A DNA stretch of 64,000 bases, from assembly GCF_009762775.1 (NCBI RefSeq), contig NZ_CP046401.1:4116001-4180000 (forward strand), written 5' to 3'. The DNA comes from Maribellus comscasis (GTDB lineage: Bacteria > Bacteroidota > Bacteroidia > Bacteroidales > Prolixibacteraceae). The notes beneath the pieces are model-generated. The model was not told the DNA's origin. It ran no database searches and saw nothing but the letters and a program-made list of their open reading frames with translations. Of the stretch, positions 1-8,683 are shown piece after piece. Both the position numbers and the translations under genes were made by a program. The stretch's first letter is position 1. Each line of letters begins with the position of its first letter.

Positions 1-453
1 GCTTGTGTCTTTTTTCTTTCAGCCATAAAATTTTAATAAAAATAGTCAATCGTTTTGCATTGGAAGCTCAAAAGTAGAAAATCAAATAAAGCGAAACAAA
101 ATAAAATCGGTACTCTTTTTCAACCTTTAAAAACTCTTTTTAACTATCTGAATTCACAATTGTTAATTGAATTAATTTTCCTGTTTTCTCTCGATTGTAA
201 ATGAAATTAGTTCCATAAATAAAGTTCTGTAGCATCGATTTGTTGCGGGATAACACCGGATTTCTTTTATCGGGGAGTAATTTATTCTGTAGCATCCGGG
301 GGTATTTGTCTGCTTAGTCGAAATTTTCTTTTTACAGGAGGAGTTTGCTGCGTTCTTCCCGGGTATTTAACGTATTTTCAATTCTCCGTCGTTTTTTGCT
401 TTTGCAATACTCATCTTTAAATCCCTGGTAGCATGGCTTGGGGTTTTGGTTTG
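1..453. other. non-coding region with a 12-bp direct repeat
   Basis: I see no convincing gene here; all frames are short and broken by stops. The stretch lies downstream of the leftward pseudouridine synthase gene. The 12-mer TTCTGTAGCATC occurs twice, at 225-236 and 285-296, exactly 60 bases apart, and a shorter related piece (GGTAGCAT) lies near 428. This may be a relic of a repeat element or decayed DNA; nothing more can be assigned. Confidence 0.6.
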
Positions 454-1497
454 CTAGTCATTCCTGTGCGCAATATAATTTTCCCATTTATCAATTACCG
501 TACTCATGTCTTCGGGGAGTTCCGAATTAAACTGCATAAATTTGCCCGTTGATGGATGTGTGAACCCGAGAGTCTTTGCATGTAAGGCCTGCCTTGGAAG
601 AATTTTAAAACAGTTTTGTACAAACTGCCGGTATTTGCTAAAAGTTGTTCCCCTTAAGATTTGGTCGCCACCATAATTTGCATCATTAAACAGCGGATGG
701 TTTATATATTTCATATGAACCCGGATTTGATGTGTGCGTCCGGTTTCAAGTTTACATTCTACCAGAGTTACATAGCCGATTCGTTTTAAAACTTTATAAT
801 GAGTGACAGCATGTTTGCCGTAATCACTTTCAGGGAATACAGTAAAAACCTGTCTGTTTTTCAGGCTCCGTCCGATATTTCCGGTTATTGTAGCTTCATC
901 TTCTTTTACACTACCCCAAACCAGGGCCTGGTATCTTCGCTCCGATGTTTTTTCGTAAAACTGAAGTGCCAGTTTATTTTTTGCCGTTTCAGTTTTTGCT
1001 ATCACCATTAATCCCGAAGTGTCTTTATCAATACGATGGACCAGGCCAGGCCGTGGATCTTCACTGTTAAACAAAGGGAGATCGCGGAAATAATAAGCCA
1101 GTGCATTTACCAAAGTGCCGGAGTAATTTCCATGTCCGGGATGGACGACAAAATCCGGCGGTTTGTTGATTACCAGTAACTGGTCGTCTTCATACACGAT
1201 ATCCAGTGAAATATCTTCTGGAATAATTTTTAATTCACGTCGCGGGTAATCCATGACGATAAGGATTTCATCGTTTGGCTTTACCTTGTAGTTGGGTTTA
1301 ACAGGCACCTGGTTAACTAAAATATTCCCTGCATCAGCGGCTGCCTGTATTCTGCTGCGCGAAGCATTGTCGATACGATTGGATAGAAATTTATCGATAC
1401 GAAGAGAGGACTGGCCCGGATCAACTGTCAGGCGATAATGTTCAAACATTCCACCTTCTTCCAGCTCTTCATTGTACTCCCTTAAATGATCTTCCAT
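454..1497 (-). CDS. RluA/RluD-family pseudouridine synthase
   Basis: Cytoplasmic RNA-modifying enzyme that isomerises uridine to pseudouridine, probably in 23S rRNA. An S4 RNA-binding domain covers about residues 31-77. The catalytic motif HRIDKDTSG is at 154-162 with the nucleophilic Asp157, and the RTHQIRVH motif of the family follows further on. The length (347 aa) is normal for RluD-type enzymes. The gene begins 5 bases after the PASTA-protein gene on the same strand, so the two are probably co-transcribed with rpmH upstream. Which uridines are modified cannot be read from the sequence. An acidic N-terminal extension of about 17 residues precedes the S4 domain; an internal Met17 could be an alternative start. 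Confidence 0.93.
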   Translation of the reverse strand: MEDHLREYNEELEEGGMFEHYRLTVDPGQSSLRIDKFLSNRIDNASRSRIQAAADAGNILVNQVPVKPNYKVKPNDEILIVMDYPRRELKIIPEDISLDIVYEDDQLLVINKPPDFVVHPGHGNYSGTLVNALAYYFRDLPLFNSEDPRPGLVHRIDKDTSGLMVIAKTETAKNKLALQFYEKTSERRYQALVWGSVKEDEATITGNIGRSLKNRQVFTVFPESDYGKHAVTHYKVLKRIGYVTLVECKLETGRTHQIRVHMKYINHPLFNDANYGGDQILRGTTFSKYRQFVQNCFKILPRQALHAKTLGFTHPSTGKFMQFNSELPEDMSTVIDKWENYIAHRND

Positions 1498-1502
1498 AGT
1501 TG

Positions 1503-2309
1503 TTATAATTCAGGCCCCGATGTTTCTTCAATTTTTAATTCATCTATCGTTATCCAAATGTCAACCGAAGATCCGAGATTTACGTTGCCCACAATTTTGG
1601 GGTTTGGGTTTTGCTTCCATACCCTGGCATTTGTCGAATCATCTTTCGAAATAATTGTTTCGTCGTAAATTAATACTCCCATGTTTAACATCGCGTGGGT
1701 CAATGTATTTTCGGCTTCTTCAATAGAAAGCCCGATTAGGTTGGGGAGGGGAGTCGCCGTGTTTCCCTGGGTGCGCCCGATAATCAAATCTATATTTGTT
1801 CCTTTTGATATTTTCTTCCCGGGCTTTACATTTACTGAATCGATCTGCACACTCAGCACTAAATCGTTATATTCCGACGGTTGATAAGAAATCTCTCCGA
1901 CTTTAAAGCCACTGTTTTCAATCAAAACCTGGGCCTGCCTGTAAGAAATATCTGTAAGTTTCGGAAGGATTACCTGTTCTGGTTGCGTCGAATTAATCGT
2001 TAAAAAAATAGTCCTGCTTTCTTTTACTCTAAAACCTGCTTCTGGCACCTGATCAATAATCTCGCCCGGCGCAACATCATCTGTATAAACCGAATCAACT
2101 ATTTCCACTTTCAGGTTCTGGTTTGCTGCAATCTGAACAGCTTCATCCTGATTCATTCCCTCAAAATTCGGGACAGGGTATGACTCCCCGTGTTTTGTGT
2201 ATATTTTTAGCCCGTACATCGTGAAAAAAATAAGCGAAAAGACGATTATGGCAGCAATAATTATCTGTATCAGAAATGTGCGGCTTAAAAGAAATTTTTT
2301 CAAACTCAT
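1503..2309 (-). CDS. PASTA-domain membrane protein
   Basis: Single-pass inner-membrane protein of 268 aa with an N-terminal membrane helix at about residues 10-32. Three consecutive PASTA repeats follow in the periplasm (roughly 40-110, 111-178 and 183-250), recognisable by repeated patterns such as VPNFEGM, LPKLTDIS and LPNLIGLS, each followed by a helix rich in Glu and Ala. PASTA domains bind peptidoglycan or beta-lactam-like ligands in Ser/Thr kinases and some penicillin-binding proteins; no kinase domain is attached here, so the catalytic partner is unknown. The tight link to the pseudouridine synthase gene downstream suggests one transcript. Confidence 0.88.
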   Translation of the reverse strand: MSLKKFLLSRTFLIQIIIAAIIVFSLIFFTMYGLKIYTKHGESYPVPNFEGMNQDEAVQIAANQNLKVEIVDSVYTDDVAPGEIIDQVPEAGFRVKESRTIFLTINSTQPEQVILPKLTDISYRQAQVLIENSGFKVGEISYQPSEYNDLVLSVQIDSVNVKPGKKISKGTNIDLIIGRTQGNTATPLPNLIGLSIEEAENTLTHAMLNMGVLIYDETIISKDDSTNARVWKQNPNPKIVGNVNLGSSVDIWITIDELKIEETSGPEL

Positions 2310-2446
2310 ATTTTTAAATATCGGTCAATTAGAAAACAAAAATAATCCAAAATTAGTATGCTGAAAGTGTTTGAAATGAATTTCTTAAATTTTAAAAGAT
2401 TCGGGGTGAGTTTTGATTGGAAAAATGAAGTACCTATAAACACGAA

Positions 2447-2474
2447 AAGGTAAAGAATTCGTATTCCTTACCTT
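2447..2474 (-). terminator. probable terminator of rpmH
   Basis: Inverted repeat of 12 + 12 bases (one mismatch, loop of 4) just past the rpmH stop codon. On the minus strand it is followed by a short TTCG stretch rather than a long T run, so intrinsic termination is only moderately supported. Confidence 0.45.
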
Positions 2475-2500
2475 CCCGCTAAAACTAATTGAGGTATAAA

Positions 2501-2659
2501 TTATCTTTTATGCCTTGGTTCGTCTGAAACGGTCAATTTTTTTCTTCCTTTTGCACGACGGGATTTTAAAACTTTTCTTCCGTTTGCAGTGGACATTCTT
2601 TCCCTAAAACCGTGCTTATTTTTTCTTTTTCTATTCGATGGTTGAAATGTTCTTTTCAT
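2501..2659 (-). CDS. rpmH: 50S ribosomal protein L34
   Basis: Short gene of 52 codons encoding a very basic protein that begins [20 protein letters not shown] and contains the [19 protein letters not shown] core of L34. L34 is a structural protein of the large ribosomal subunit. The C-terminal tail ([12 protein letters not shown]) is the longer form seen in Bacteroidota. The start codon is the only ATG, and a TATTTTTG promoter element lies about 45 bases upstream. It is the first gene of the leftward run toward the PASTA and pseudouridine synthase genes, although a 190-base gap and a hairpin separate them. Confidence 0.95.
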   Translation of the reverse strand: MKRTFQPSNRKRKNKHGFRERMSTANGRKVLKSRRAKGRKKLTVSDEPRHKR

Positions 2660-2703
2660 TTCTATTTATTTTTTCGCGTTTACCCATTAAAATTTTCGGA
2701 CTG

Positions 2704-2711
2704 CAAAAATA
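2704..2711 (-). promoter_or_regulatory. Bacteroidota -7 promoter element for rpmH
   Basis: Minus-strand TATTTTTG matches the TAnnTTTG -7 element of the primary Bacteroidota sigma factor and lies 45 bases upstream of the rpmH start. Confidence 0.6.
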
Positions 2712-2776
2712 GCTGTTTTTTTATTTCTTCCAAAAACAAAAAGCTTTTTATTGGAATAATTTGTCAATCAGCCCAA

Positions 2777-3145
2777 TTATTTTGAAATAATCATCTTAAC
2801 TGCTACAAAAAGTAATAAAATTCCAAAAATCTTCCGGAGTACTTTATCCGGGATATTCACTGAGAATTTGGATCCCAAATAGGCTCCTACCACAAAGGTA
2901 AGCGAAAGAATCAATGCAAATTTCCAGTTTACATAACCTGCTTTCCAGTAGTTCCAGGCCGCAAGTATCCCAATTGGCGGAATCATAAATGCAAGGCTTG
3001 TGCCCTGCGCCTGGTGTTGGGTAAGTCCCATAATAAAAACCAATGCCGGAATCACAATAATTGCACCGCCAACACCAAAAACTCCGGCAAGCATGCCGGA
3101 TAGCAGACCGATGATGATCAATAGTATTAATTGGTACAAACTCAT
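2777..3145 (-). CDS. half-size TauE/SafE (TSUP) membrane permease
   Basis: Hydrophobic protein of 122 aa with about four membrane helices. The N-terminal GxxSGMLAGVFGVGGAIIVIP pattern is the signature of the sulfite exporter TauE/SafE family, and the GTSLAF segment after it also fits. Family members usually have about 250 aa built from two such halves; this one contains a single half and ends cleanly, with no second half nearby, so it may act as a dimer. The substrate (sulfite, sulfonates or another anion) cannot be told. It starts 13 bases after the response-regulator gene on the same strand and is probably the last gene of that operon. Confidence 0.85.
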   Translation of the reverse strand: MSLYQLILLIIIGLLSGMLAGVFGVGGAIIVIPALVFIMGLTQHQAQGTSLAFMIPPIGILAAWNYWKAGYVNWKFALILSLTFVVGAYLGSKFSVNIPDKVLRKIFGILLLFVAVKMIISK

Positions 3146-3157
3146 TCTTATATTTTT

Positions 3158-3868
3158 TTATCCTTCGTTTTTTACGGAAAACCGAAAGCCAATACCATGA
3201 AGATTTGTAATTTTTATGCTGGGATCCGGTTTGAAATATTTACGTAGCCGCGATATAAAAACGTCGAGGCTGCGTCCGAGAAAATAATCATTCGAGCCCC
3301 ACACATTTTCCAAAATGTCATTTCTGCCTAAAACTTTGTTGGCGTTTTCGGCAAAATATTTTACCAGTTCGGCTTCTTTAAGTGTGAGGCTGCGCACATC
3401 TCCGTTAATGGTAAGCGATAATTCATCTGGTTGAAAGATAAAATTTCCAATCTTTATTTTTTTTATTTGGGATTCTTCCCCGATTGGAACGGTTTGGCTG
3501 CGTTTTAAAAAGATTTTTATTTTTAGCAGCAGTTCTTCCATACTAAATGGTTTGGGAATATAGTCATCGCCTCCAATAGTGAGCCCTGCTATTTTATCTT
3601 CAGTCATCGACCGCGCCGTGAGAAAAATGATGGGTACATGCTCGTTTTGTTCCCTGATTTTTTTGGCTACCTGAAATCCATCAACTTTTGGGAGCATTAC
3701 GTCTAAAATTATTAAATCGAAATTATTCTCGTTAAAAAGTTGAATAGCCTTCTCACCATCTTCAGCAACTAAAACATTGTAGTTATTTTGTTCAAGGTTG
3801 TCTTTTACAATAAAACGTAAAGCATCGTCGTCTTCAACAAGTAATATTGTATAAACAGGTTTGTTCAT
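3158..3868 (-). CDS. OmpR-family response regulator
   Basis: DNA-binding response regulator of 236 aa from the ATG at 3868, which overlaps the kinase stop codon as ATGA. The longer open frame upstream only covers the end of the kinase gene. The receiver domain spans about 1-120, with an acidic pocket in VEDDD, phosphoacceptor Asp56 in LIILDVMLP, and the conserved Lys in PKPF. The C-terminal winged helix (about 140-232) has the OmpR-type recognition region SLDVFISRLRKYF and ends with GIGFRF. It should be phosphorylated by the adjacent histidine kinase. Its targets are unknown; the TSUP gene downstream may be in the same operon. Confidence 0.95.
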   Translation of the reverse strand: MNKPVYTILLVEDDDALRFIVKDNLEQNNYNVLVAEDGEKAIQLFNENNFDLIILDVMLPKVDGFQVAKKIREQNEHVPIIFLTARSMTEDKIAGLTIGGDDYIPKPFSMEELLLKIKIFLKRSQTVPIGEESQIKKIKIGNFIFQPDELSLTINGDVRSLTLKEAELVKYFAENANKVLGRNDILENVWGSNDYFLGRSLDVFISRLRKYFKPDPSIKITNLHGIGFRFSVKNEG

Positions 3869-5133
3869 TTTGTATTTTGTATTGTGAGTGTAAATATACT
3901 TCCTCCTTTTGGATTTTCCTCTACCCTTATTTTCCAACCCTGTGCGTTAACGATTTTATAAACATAGTCAAGCCCCAAACCAAATCCTTTTACATTATGA
4001 ACATTTCCGGTTGGAACTCTGTAGAATTTTTTAAATATTTTTTTTCGGTGTTCTTTTGGAATCCCAATACCGTTATCAATTATTTCGAGTTCATATTTAC
4101 CTTTAATTTTTTTCAGTTCAATGTCGATCTCCGGTTTCTGTTCACAATACTTTACAGCATTTTCAAGTATGTTGACAACTAAATTCGAAAAATGAAATTT
4201 GTCAGCATAAACAACTGCATTAAAGCCATTTAATTTTGTATTAATATTTGCTTTTTGTCCAAAATCAGACTGTTTGAAGTGTTCGATGGTTTCGCTTAAA
4301 AACGATGAAAGATGAATATCTTCTTTATCCAGGTGAATCCGGTTTTTTTCAATCGATGCCAGATTGAGCACATTCTCTACATTTTTGGATAAGCGGTTGT
4401 TTTGTTCCTGGATAATTTTGGTGTATTCGAACAAACGCTGAGGTGTTTCCAGAATTTTTTTATCGTTGATCACTTTTGCCGACAAACCAATCGATGAAAT
4501 AGGCGTTTTTAGTTCGTGTGTGAGATTATTAATAAAGTTTTTTTGAATTTCGGAAAGTTGGCGTTGTTTAATAATTACCCACAGCGTATATCCGAAAAAG
4601 AAAACAACCAACATAAGTAATGCGGAAAAAAAGTACCAAACAGATAACCGCGAATTAAAATAGGATGTACGATTAGGGAAATGAACACTAAAGTAATCGG
4701 TGCATCGTTTACTCAGCGGAAAGGTAAAATAGGTTTGTTTTTCATCCAGATCGGAGGTGATCAGTGTTCCTTCGCCCATTTGTTCCGTTTCGGGATTAAA
4801 AACGGCAAATTCAAAATTGGTGTATATTTCATGTTTTTTTAGTTCTTCAATAAGCTGTTGTTTTAATAGCTCCCTGTCGAAAACCTGAATATATACTCTG
4901 TACATGTTGTCAGCAACAATCTCGACCGGAATAATGCTATCGAAATTCGCTGTGTTCCCTGTTTCCTGGAGCAATTGCCAGGCAACCTCTTTTAAGGCTA
5001 CGACGGTACTCTCAGTAAATTGTTTTTCACTGTATTTATATGAATTTCTTAAAAGAAAAAATTGGATAGACAGGACACCAGTTATAGAAACTAAAGCTAA
5101 AAAAATAATATATTTTAAGGTTTTGCCTTTCAT
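3865..5133 (-). CDS. sensor histidine kinase
   Basis: Membrane sensor kinase of 422 aa. Two membrane helices (about 8-27 and 167-188) flank a periplasmic sensor region of about 140 residues with no recognisable ligand domain. The dimerisation/phosphoacceptor box NLTHELKTPISSIG contains His206. The ATP-binding domain shows the N box (NILENAVKYCE), G1 (IDNGIGIP), F box (FKKFYRVP) and G2 (GFGLGL). No HAMP domain is evident between the second helix and the His box. The 4-base ATGA overlap with the regulator gene implies translational coupling and a cognate pair. The signal is unknown. Confidence 0.94.
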   Translation of the reverse strand: MKGKTLKYIIFLALVSITGVLSIQFFLLRNSYKYSEKQFTESTVVALKEVAWQLLQETGNTANFDSIIPVEIVADNMYRVYIQVFDRELLKQQLIEELKKHEIYTNFEFAVFNPETEQMGEGTLITSDLDEKQTYFTFPLSKRCTDYFSVHFPNRTSYFNSRLSVWYFFSALLMLVVFFFGYTLWVIIKQRQLSEIQKNFINNLTHELKTPISSIGLSAKVINDKKILETPQRLFEYTKIIQEQNNRLSKNVENVLNLASIEKNRIHLDKEDIHLSSFLSETIEHFKQSDFGQKANINTKLNGFNAVVYADKFHFSNLVVNILENAVKYCEQKPEIDIELKKIKGKYELEIIDNGIGIPKEHRKKIFKKFYRVPTGNVHNVKGFGLGLDYVYKIVNAQGWKIRVEENPKGGSIFTLTIQNTK

Positions 5134-5244
5134 CGATTAAGTTGATTGACCTCTAAACTAAACAAATTTTTGTTTGAAACTGTTTGTTAACAGTTCATTA
5201 ACAAAATATTGGCCTTGGTTAACACAGTTTACAATAATGCTTTA

Positions 5245-5252
5245 TACATTTG
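5245..5252 (+). promoter_or_regulatory. -7 promoter element for the DUF1573 gene
   Basis: TACATTTG matches TAnnTTTG and lies 62 bases upstream of the start codon at 5315. Confidence 0.5.
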
Positions 5253-5314
5253 TTTATTAAATTGATATGGTAAAGTTATAAAATATAGAACCAACACATT
5301 TTAAAAAGCATATT

Positions 5315-6412
5315 ATGAAACGAATTTTACAAATGATTACCGTTTTTGCTTTGGTAATTGCTGTGACAAATGCATTTGCCCAAGGAAAAGCTAAAATTGT
5401 TTTTGATGAACTTGAACACAATTTTGGAAACTTTAAAGAATCTGAAGGTGTTCAAAAAACTACTTTTAAATTTACCAATCAGGGAGAAACTCCACTTGTT
5501 TTAAACAATGTTAGAGCTTCTTGTGGCTGTACTACTCCTAAGTGGACAAAAGAACCGGTTGCTCCGGGTGGTGAGGGGGAAATTATCGTGAGTTATGATC
5601 CCAAAAATCGTCCGGGCTCGTTTAACAAATCAGTCACTGTTCAATCAAATGCTGAAAATTCTACCGTAATATTAAGGATAATGGGTAGTGCGCAGCAAAG
5701 GGAAAAAACGTTGGCGGAACTGTATCCTAGAAAAGTGGGTGCCTTAAGGGTGAAAACCAACCATATTTCTTTCTCCAAAATGACAGAAAAAGAAAAAGAT
5801 ACCAAAGATTTGGAGTTGGTCAACGATACAGATGGTCCGGTTAAAGTTGGATTCCGGAGCGTCCCCGGGCATTTAACCGCGAAAGTTGAACCCGAAACAA
5901 TTCCGGCGCATGGCAAGGGAAAATTGGTTGTTACTTATGATGCTGAAAAAGTAAACGCTTTTGGTTTTGCATCTCACCGAATTTATCTTTCGCTTGACGG
6001 AAGCAACGATTATAAAAGTTCAATCGGGATTAGTGCAACTATCGAAGAAGATTTTTCGAATCTTACATCTGAACAACTGGCAAATGCCCCGGTAGCTAAC
6101 TATCCGGAAAAAACTTTTGATTTTGGTGAAATGACCCAGGGAGAGAAAAAAGAACATACTTTTTCTTTGACAAATGAGGGAAAATCAGATTTGATAATTC
6201 GTAATGTACGTTCGTCTTGCGGATGTACAGCTGTTGCTCCGGCTAAAAAAGTTATTGCAGCGGGAGAAACCGCACCAATTAAAGTTACTTTTGATTCGCG
6301 CGGGAAACGAGGTCGTCAGAGTAAATCCATAACGGTTATTACAAACGATCCCAAAAATCCAACAACAATACTGCGCATTTCGAGTAATGTTGTTACAACT
6401 ACTGAAAGTTAA
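5315..6412 (+). CDS. exported protein with two DUF1573 domains
   Basis: Protein of 365 aa with a signal peptide ending near ANAFAQ (residues 1-22). Two DUF1573 (Ig-like, ASPM/SPD-2/Hydin type) domains lie at the ends, at about 28-125 and 265-360; each carries the family pattern of a hydrophobic strand, then ASCGCTTP or SSCGCTAVAP, then a GGEGEI- or AGETAPI-type turn. A more diverged Ig-like domain occupies the middle. The paired Cys residues (SCGC) in both terminal domains may form a disulfide or bind metal. The biochemical role of the family is not established. The gene stands alone between its own promoter and a terminator. Confidence 0.9.
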   Translation: MKRILQMITVFALVIAVTNAFAQGKAKIVFDELEHNFGNFKESEGVQKTTFKFTNQGETPLVLNNVRASCGCTTPKWTKEPVAPGGEGEIIVSYDPKNRPGSFNKSVTVQSNAENSTVILRIMGSAQQREKTLAELYPRKVGALRVKTNHISFSKMTEKEKDTKDLELVNDTDGPVKVGFRSVPGHLTAKVEPETIPAHGKGKLVVTYDAEKVNAFGFASHRIYLSLDGSNDYKSSIGISATIEEDFSNLTSEQLANAPVANYPEKTFDFGEMTQGEKKEHTFSLTNEGKSDLIIRNVRSSCGCTAVAPAKKVIAAGETAPIKVTFDSRGKRGRQSKSITVITNDPKNPTTILRISSNVVTTTES

Positions 6413-6443
6413 AAAACGTTTATTTAATAGTCATGACAAAGAG

Positions 6444-6477
6444 TGTCGCAGGTTATTGTCTGCGGCATTTTTTTTTA
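6444..6477 (+). terminator. intrinsic terminator of the DUF1573 gene
   Basis: Stem of 8 base pairs (TGTCGCAG with CTGCGGCA, one G-U), an 8-base loop, then a run of nine T residues. It lies 32 bases after the stop codon. Confidence 0.85.
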
Positions 6478-6501
6478 TTGGTCACTTTAATTGAATAGTC
6501 G

Positions 6502-6509
6502 TATTTTTG
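6502..6509 (+). promoter_or_regulatory. -7 promoter element for meaB
   Basis: TATTTTTG matches TAnnTTTG and lies 21 bases before the meaB start codon, with a TTG 21 bases upstream that could serve as the -33 element. Confidence 0.55.
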
Positions 6510-6529
6510 CATAAAATTGAAAAAGCAGA

Positions 6530-7651
6530 ATGGGAGACAATTCACACGAACATATTGAGAATAATTCTGAATATAAGGGACTTAAAGTAAATAAAGGAAT
6601 TCCGCAACCCGAAATTGTGAACAATGAATCGGTGCAGCGTTTTCTAACAAAAAAACGGAAACTGCTGTCGGTTGATGAATATGTTAACGGTATTTTAAAA
6701 GGAGACATTACTCTTTTGAGTCGGGCTGTTACTTTGGTTGAAAGCTCAAAGCCCGAACATCAGAAAATAGCTCAACAGATTATTGAAAAATGTTTGCCGC
6801 ACAGTGGAAATTCATTACGAATTGGAATAACCGGAGTTCCCGGAGTTGGGAAAAGTACGTTTATTGAAGCTCTTGGGAAATATTTAACAGGACAGGGAAA
6901 CAAACTTGCCGTGCTGGCGATCGATCCAAGCAGTGAACGTTCGAAGGGAAGTATTCTTGGAGATAAAACCCGCATGGAAGATTTATCAGGTGATAAAAAT
7001 GCATATATCCGACCGAGTCCCTCAGCCGGGTCGCTCGGAGGTGTTGCCCGAAAAACCCGTGAAACCATTGTTCTTTGTGAAGCTGCGGGGTTTTCTCATA
7101 TTTTTATCGAAACGGTAGGAGTAGGACAAAGCGAAACAGCCGTGCATTCGATGACTGATTTTTTTCTTTTGCTTATGCTTGCCGGAGCAGGCGATGAATT
7201 ACAAGGCATAAAACGCGGGATTATGGAAATGGCTGATTTAATTGCCATTAATAAAGCCGATGGACATAATGTGGATAAAGCTAAGATGGCAAAACGACAG
7301 TATGAGAATGCTCTTCATTTGTTTCCGGCCAAAGAATCGGAATGGCGACCACAGGTTTTAACCTGTTCGGCTGCAACAAAAAAAGGAATAGTGGATGTTT
7401 GGGACAAGATTGAAGAACATAAAAAGCAGACCGCACAAAATGGATATTTTTCCCGTAAACGTAACCAGCAGGCAATTTTTTGGATGCATGAAACCATTCA
7501 GGAACAACTGAAAAGAGATTTTTATCAAAATCCTTTCATCAAGGGAAAAATTGCAGAAATGGAATCCAGCGTTTTAAATAACCAAATGAGTTCTTTTGTT
7601 GCCGCGGGTGAATTATTGAAAATACATAACGAAAATCAAAAAGAGAGTTAA
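6530..7651 (+). CDS. meaB: methylmalonyl-CoA mutase-associated GTPase MeaB
   Basis: Cytoplasmic G3E-family GTPase of 373 aa that chaperones adenosylcobalamin loading and protects methylmalonyl-CoA mutase. The Walker A motif GVPGVGKST is at about 102-110. The family signatures DPSSERSKGSILGDKTRM and ETVGVGQSE (switch/Walker B region) follow, and the base-recognition motif is NKADG. An N-terminal helical arm and a C-terminal dimerisation region are present, and the length is typical. No mutase subunit gene lies in the window, so the partner must be encoded elsewhere. The gene is monocistronic, ending in a strong hairpin that also serves the convergent gene. Confidence 0.95.
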   Translation: MGDNSHEHIENNSEYKGLKVNKGIPQPEIVNNESVQRFLTKKRKLLSVDEYVNGILKGDITLLSRAVTLVESSKPEHQKIAQQIIEKCLPHSGNSLRIGITGVPGVGKSTFIEALGKYLTGQGNKLAVLAIDPSSERSKGSILGDKTRMEDLSGDKNAYIRPSPSAGSLGGVARKTRETIVLCEAAGFSHIFIETVGVGQSETAVHSMTDFFLLLMLAGAGDELQGIKRGIMEMADLIAINKADGHNVDKAKMAKRQYENALHLFPAKESEWRPQVLTCSAATKKGIVDVWDKIEEHKKQTAQNGYFSRKRNQQAIFWMHETIQEQLKRDFYQNPFIKGKIAEMESSVLNNQMSSFVAAGELLKIHNENQKES

Positions 7652-7666
7652 GAACTCTCTTTTTTT
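7638..7666. terminator. bidirectional terminator between meaB and the convergent membrane gene
   Basis: Perfect 12-bp stem (AAAAAGAGAGTT with AACTCTCTTTTT), loop AAG, flanked by A and T runs. It overlaps the meaB stop codon and lies just beyond the leftward gene that ends at 7669, so it can act in both directions. Confidence 0.85.
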
Positions 7667-7668
7667 CT

Positions 7669-8010
7669 TTACGGTTTTTCTGTTTCTGCATCATTGTGAA
7701 AACCTTTTTCTTTCATTCTTTGAATAATTCTTTCTCTTTTTTCATCCGGAATTTTTTTCCATTTTTCTTCCAAGCGGCCGTGCCAGTACTTCTTTTTGCG
7801 GTCGGAATGCCAGTTGCGTCCATGACAACCGCCCGAAAACAGAATTTTTGACAAAATCAGTATGCCGGCAGCCTGCCAAAAAGTTATCGCTCCCAGACTG
7901 AACAGGGCAGGCATTAACCAGTTCCAAAGCCACATCGTGACAAAAATGGCCAATACAAAAAATGCGGTTCCAAAAAATATTGCGCCTGTAATATACCTTA
8001 CTTTTTTCAT
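7669..8010 (-). CDS. small membrane protein linked to an ECF sigma factor
   Basis: Protein of 113 aa with two membrane helices (about 8-32 and 38-58) separated by a turn. A His/Trp/Gly-rich stretch (GGCHGRNWHSDRKKKYWHGR) follows, then a basic helical tail ending in KWKKIPDEKRERIIQRMKEK. It starts 4 bases after the sigma-factor stop codon and is clearly co-transcribed. Genes like this often sit next to ECF sigma genes in Bacteroidota. An anti-sigma or signal-sensing role is a guess from position; no anti-sigma domain is recognisable. The tail faintly resembles Spy/CpxP-like helices. Confidence 0.7.
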   Translation of the reverse strand: MKKVRYITGAIFFGTAFFVLAIFVTMWLWNWLMPALFSLGAITFWQAAGILILSKILFSGGCHGRNWHSDRKKKYWHGRLEEKWKKIPDEKRERIIQRMKEKGFHNDAETEKP

Positions 8011-8014
8011 TACT

Positions 8015-8566
8015 TTATTGTTTTAATTGTTGATATAATCCTTTTAATTTTTCACGTAAATAGAGCACTGCGTATCTTTTCCGCGAAATGAGTGTATTTA
8101 CTTTCTCTCCGGAAATCCGGCTTATTTCCCTGAACGAACGGTTTTCGAATTCATGGAGAACAAAAACTTCCCGCTGTTCCTCTGGCAATTCATCCAGGGC
8201 TTCTTCAATTTCCTCCCAGATTATTTTACGAAATAAGTCTTCTTCCGGACCGTCGTTTAGTGTTGGCAAAATATCTTCGAGATATAAAACCCCATCATCG
8301 CTTACAGAGTTTTTTATTTCCTTATCGCTGAATAAATCCGGCTTCTTCTTTCGTTTTAAATCGATAACACGGTTGATAGCTGTTTTATACAACCACGAGG
8401 AAATATTTTCAACAGACCGAATGTGTTCGTAGCTGCTAAAGAATTGGATGAAAACATCCTGCAAAACATCTTCCGCTTGTTCCAGGGGCAAGTGTCTGCG
8501 GATATAATTCAGCAAACTTTTATTTTGTTTGCGGAAAGTCTGTTCAACATGTTCTGTTTTCACCAT
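8015..8566 (-). CDS. ECF-type RNA polymerase sigma factor
   Basis: Sigma-70 family protein of 183 aa. Region 2 carries AEDVLQDVFIQFF and SWLYKTAINRVIDLKR, the -10 recognition and melting segment. Region 4 carries LPEEQREVFVLHEFENRSFREISRISGE plus the recognition helix VNTLISRKRYAVLYLREKL. No extra sensory domain is attached. It is the first gene of a two-gene operon with the small membrane protein downstream. The intergenic region shared with lpdA contains a 22-base palindrome. The regulon cannot be deduced. Confidence 0.92.
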   Translation of the reverse strand: MVKTEHVEQTFRKQNKSLLNYIRRHLPLEQAEDVLQDVFIQFFSSYEHIRSVENISSWLYKTAINRVIDLKRKKKPDLFSDKEIKNSVSDDGVLYLEDILPTLNDGPEEDLFRKIIWEEIEEALDELPEEQREVFVLHEFENRSFREISRISGEKVNTLISRKRYAVLYLREKLKGLYQQLKQ

Positions 8567-8683
8567 TGTTTAATTGTCTTCTGTTTTTTGAGACGATCAA
8601 CTCAAAAATATATTTTAGGAAATTTCGTATTATTTTCTGATACGTTGAAATTGTTTTCGGTAAGCAGACTAATTTATGGATAG

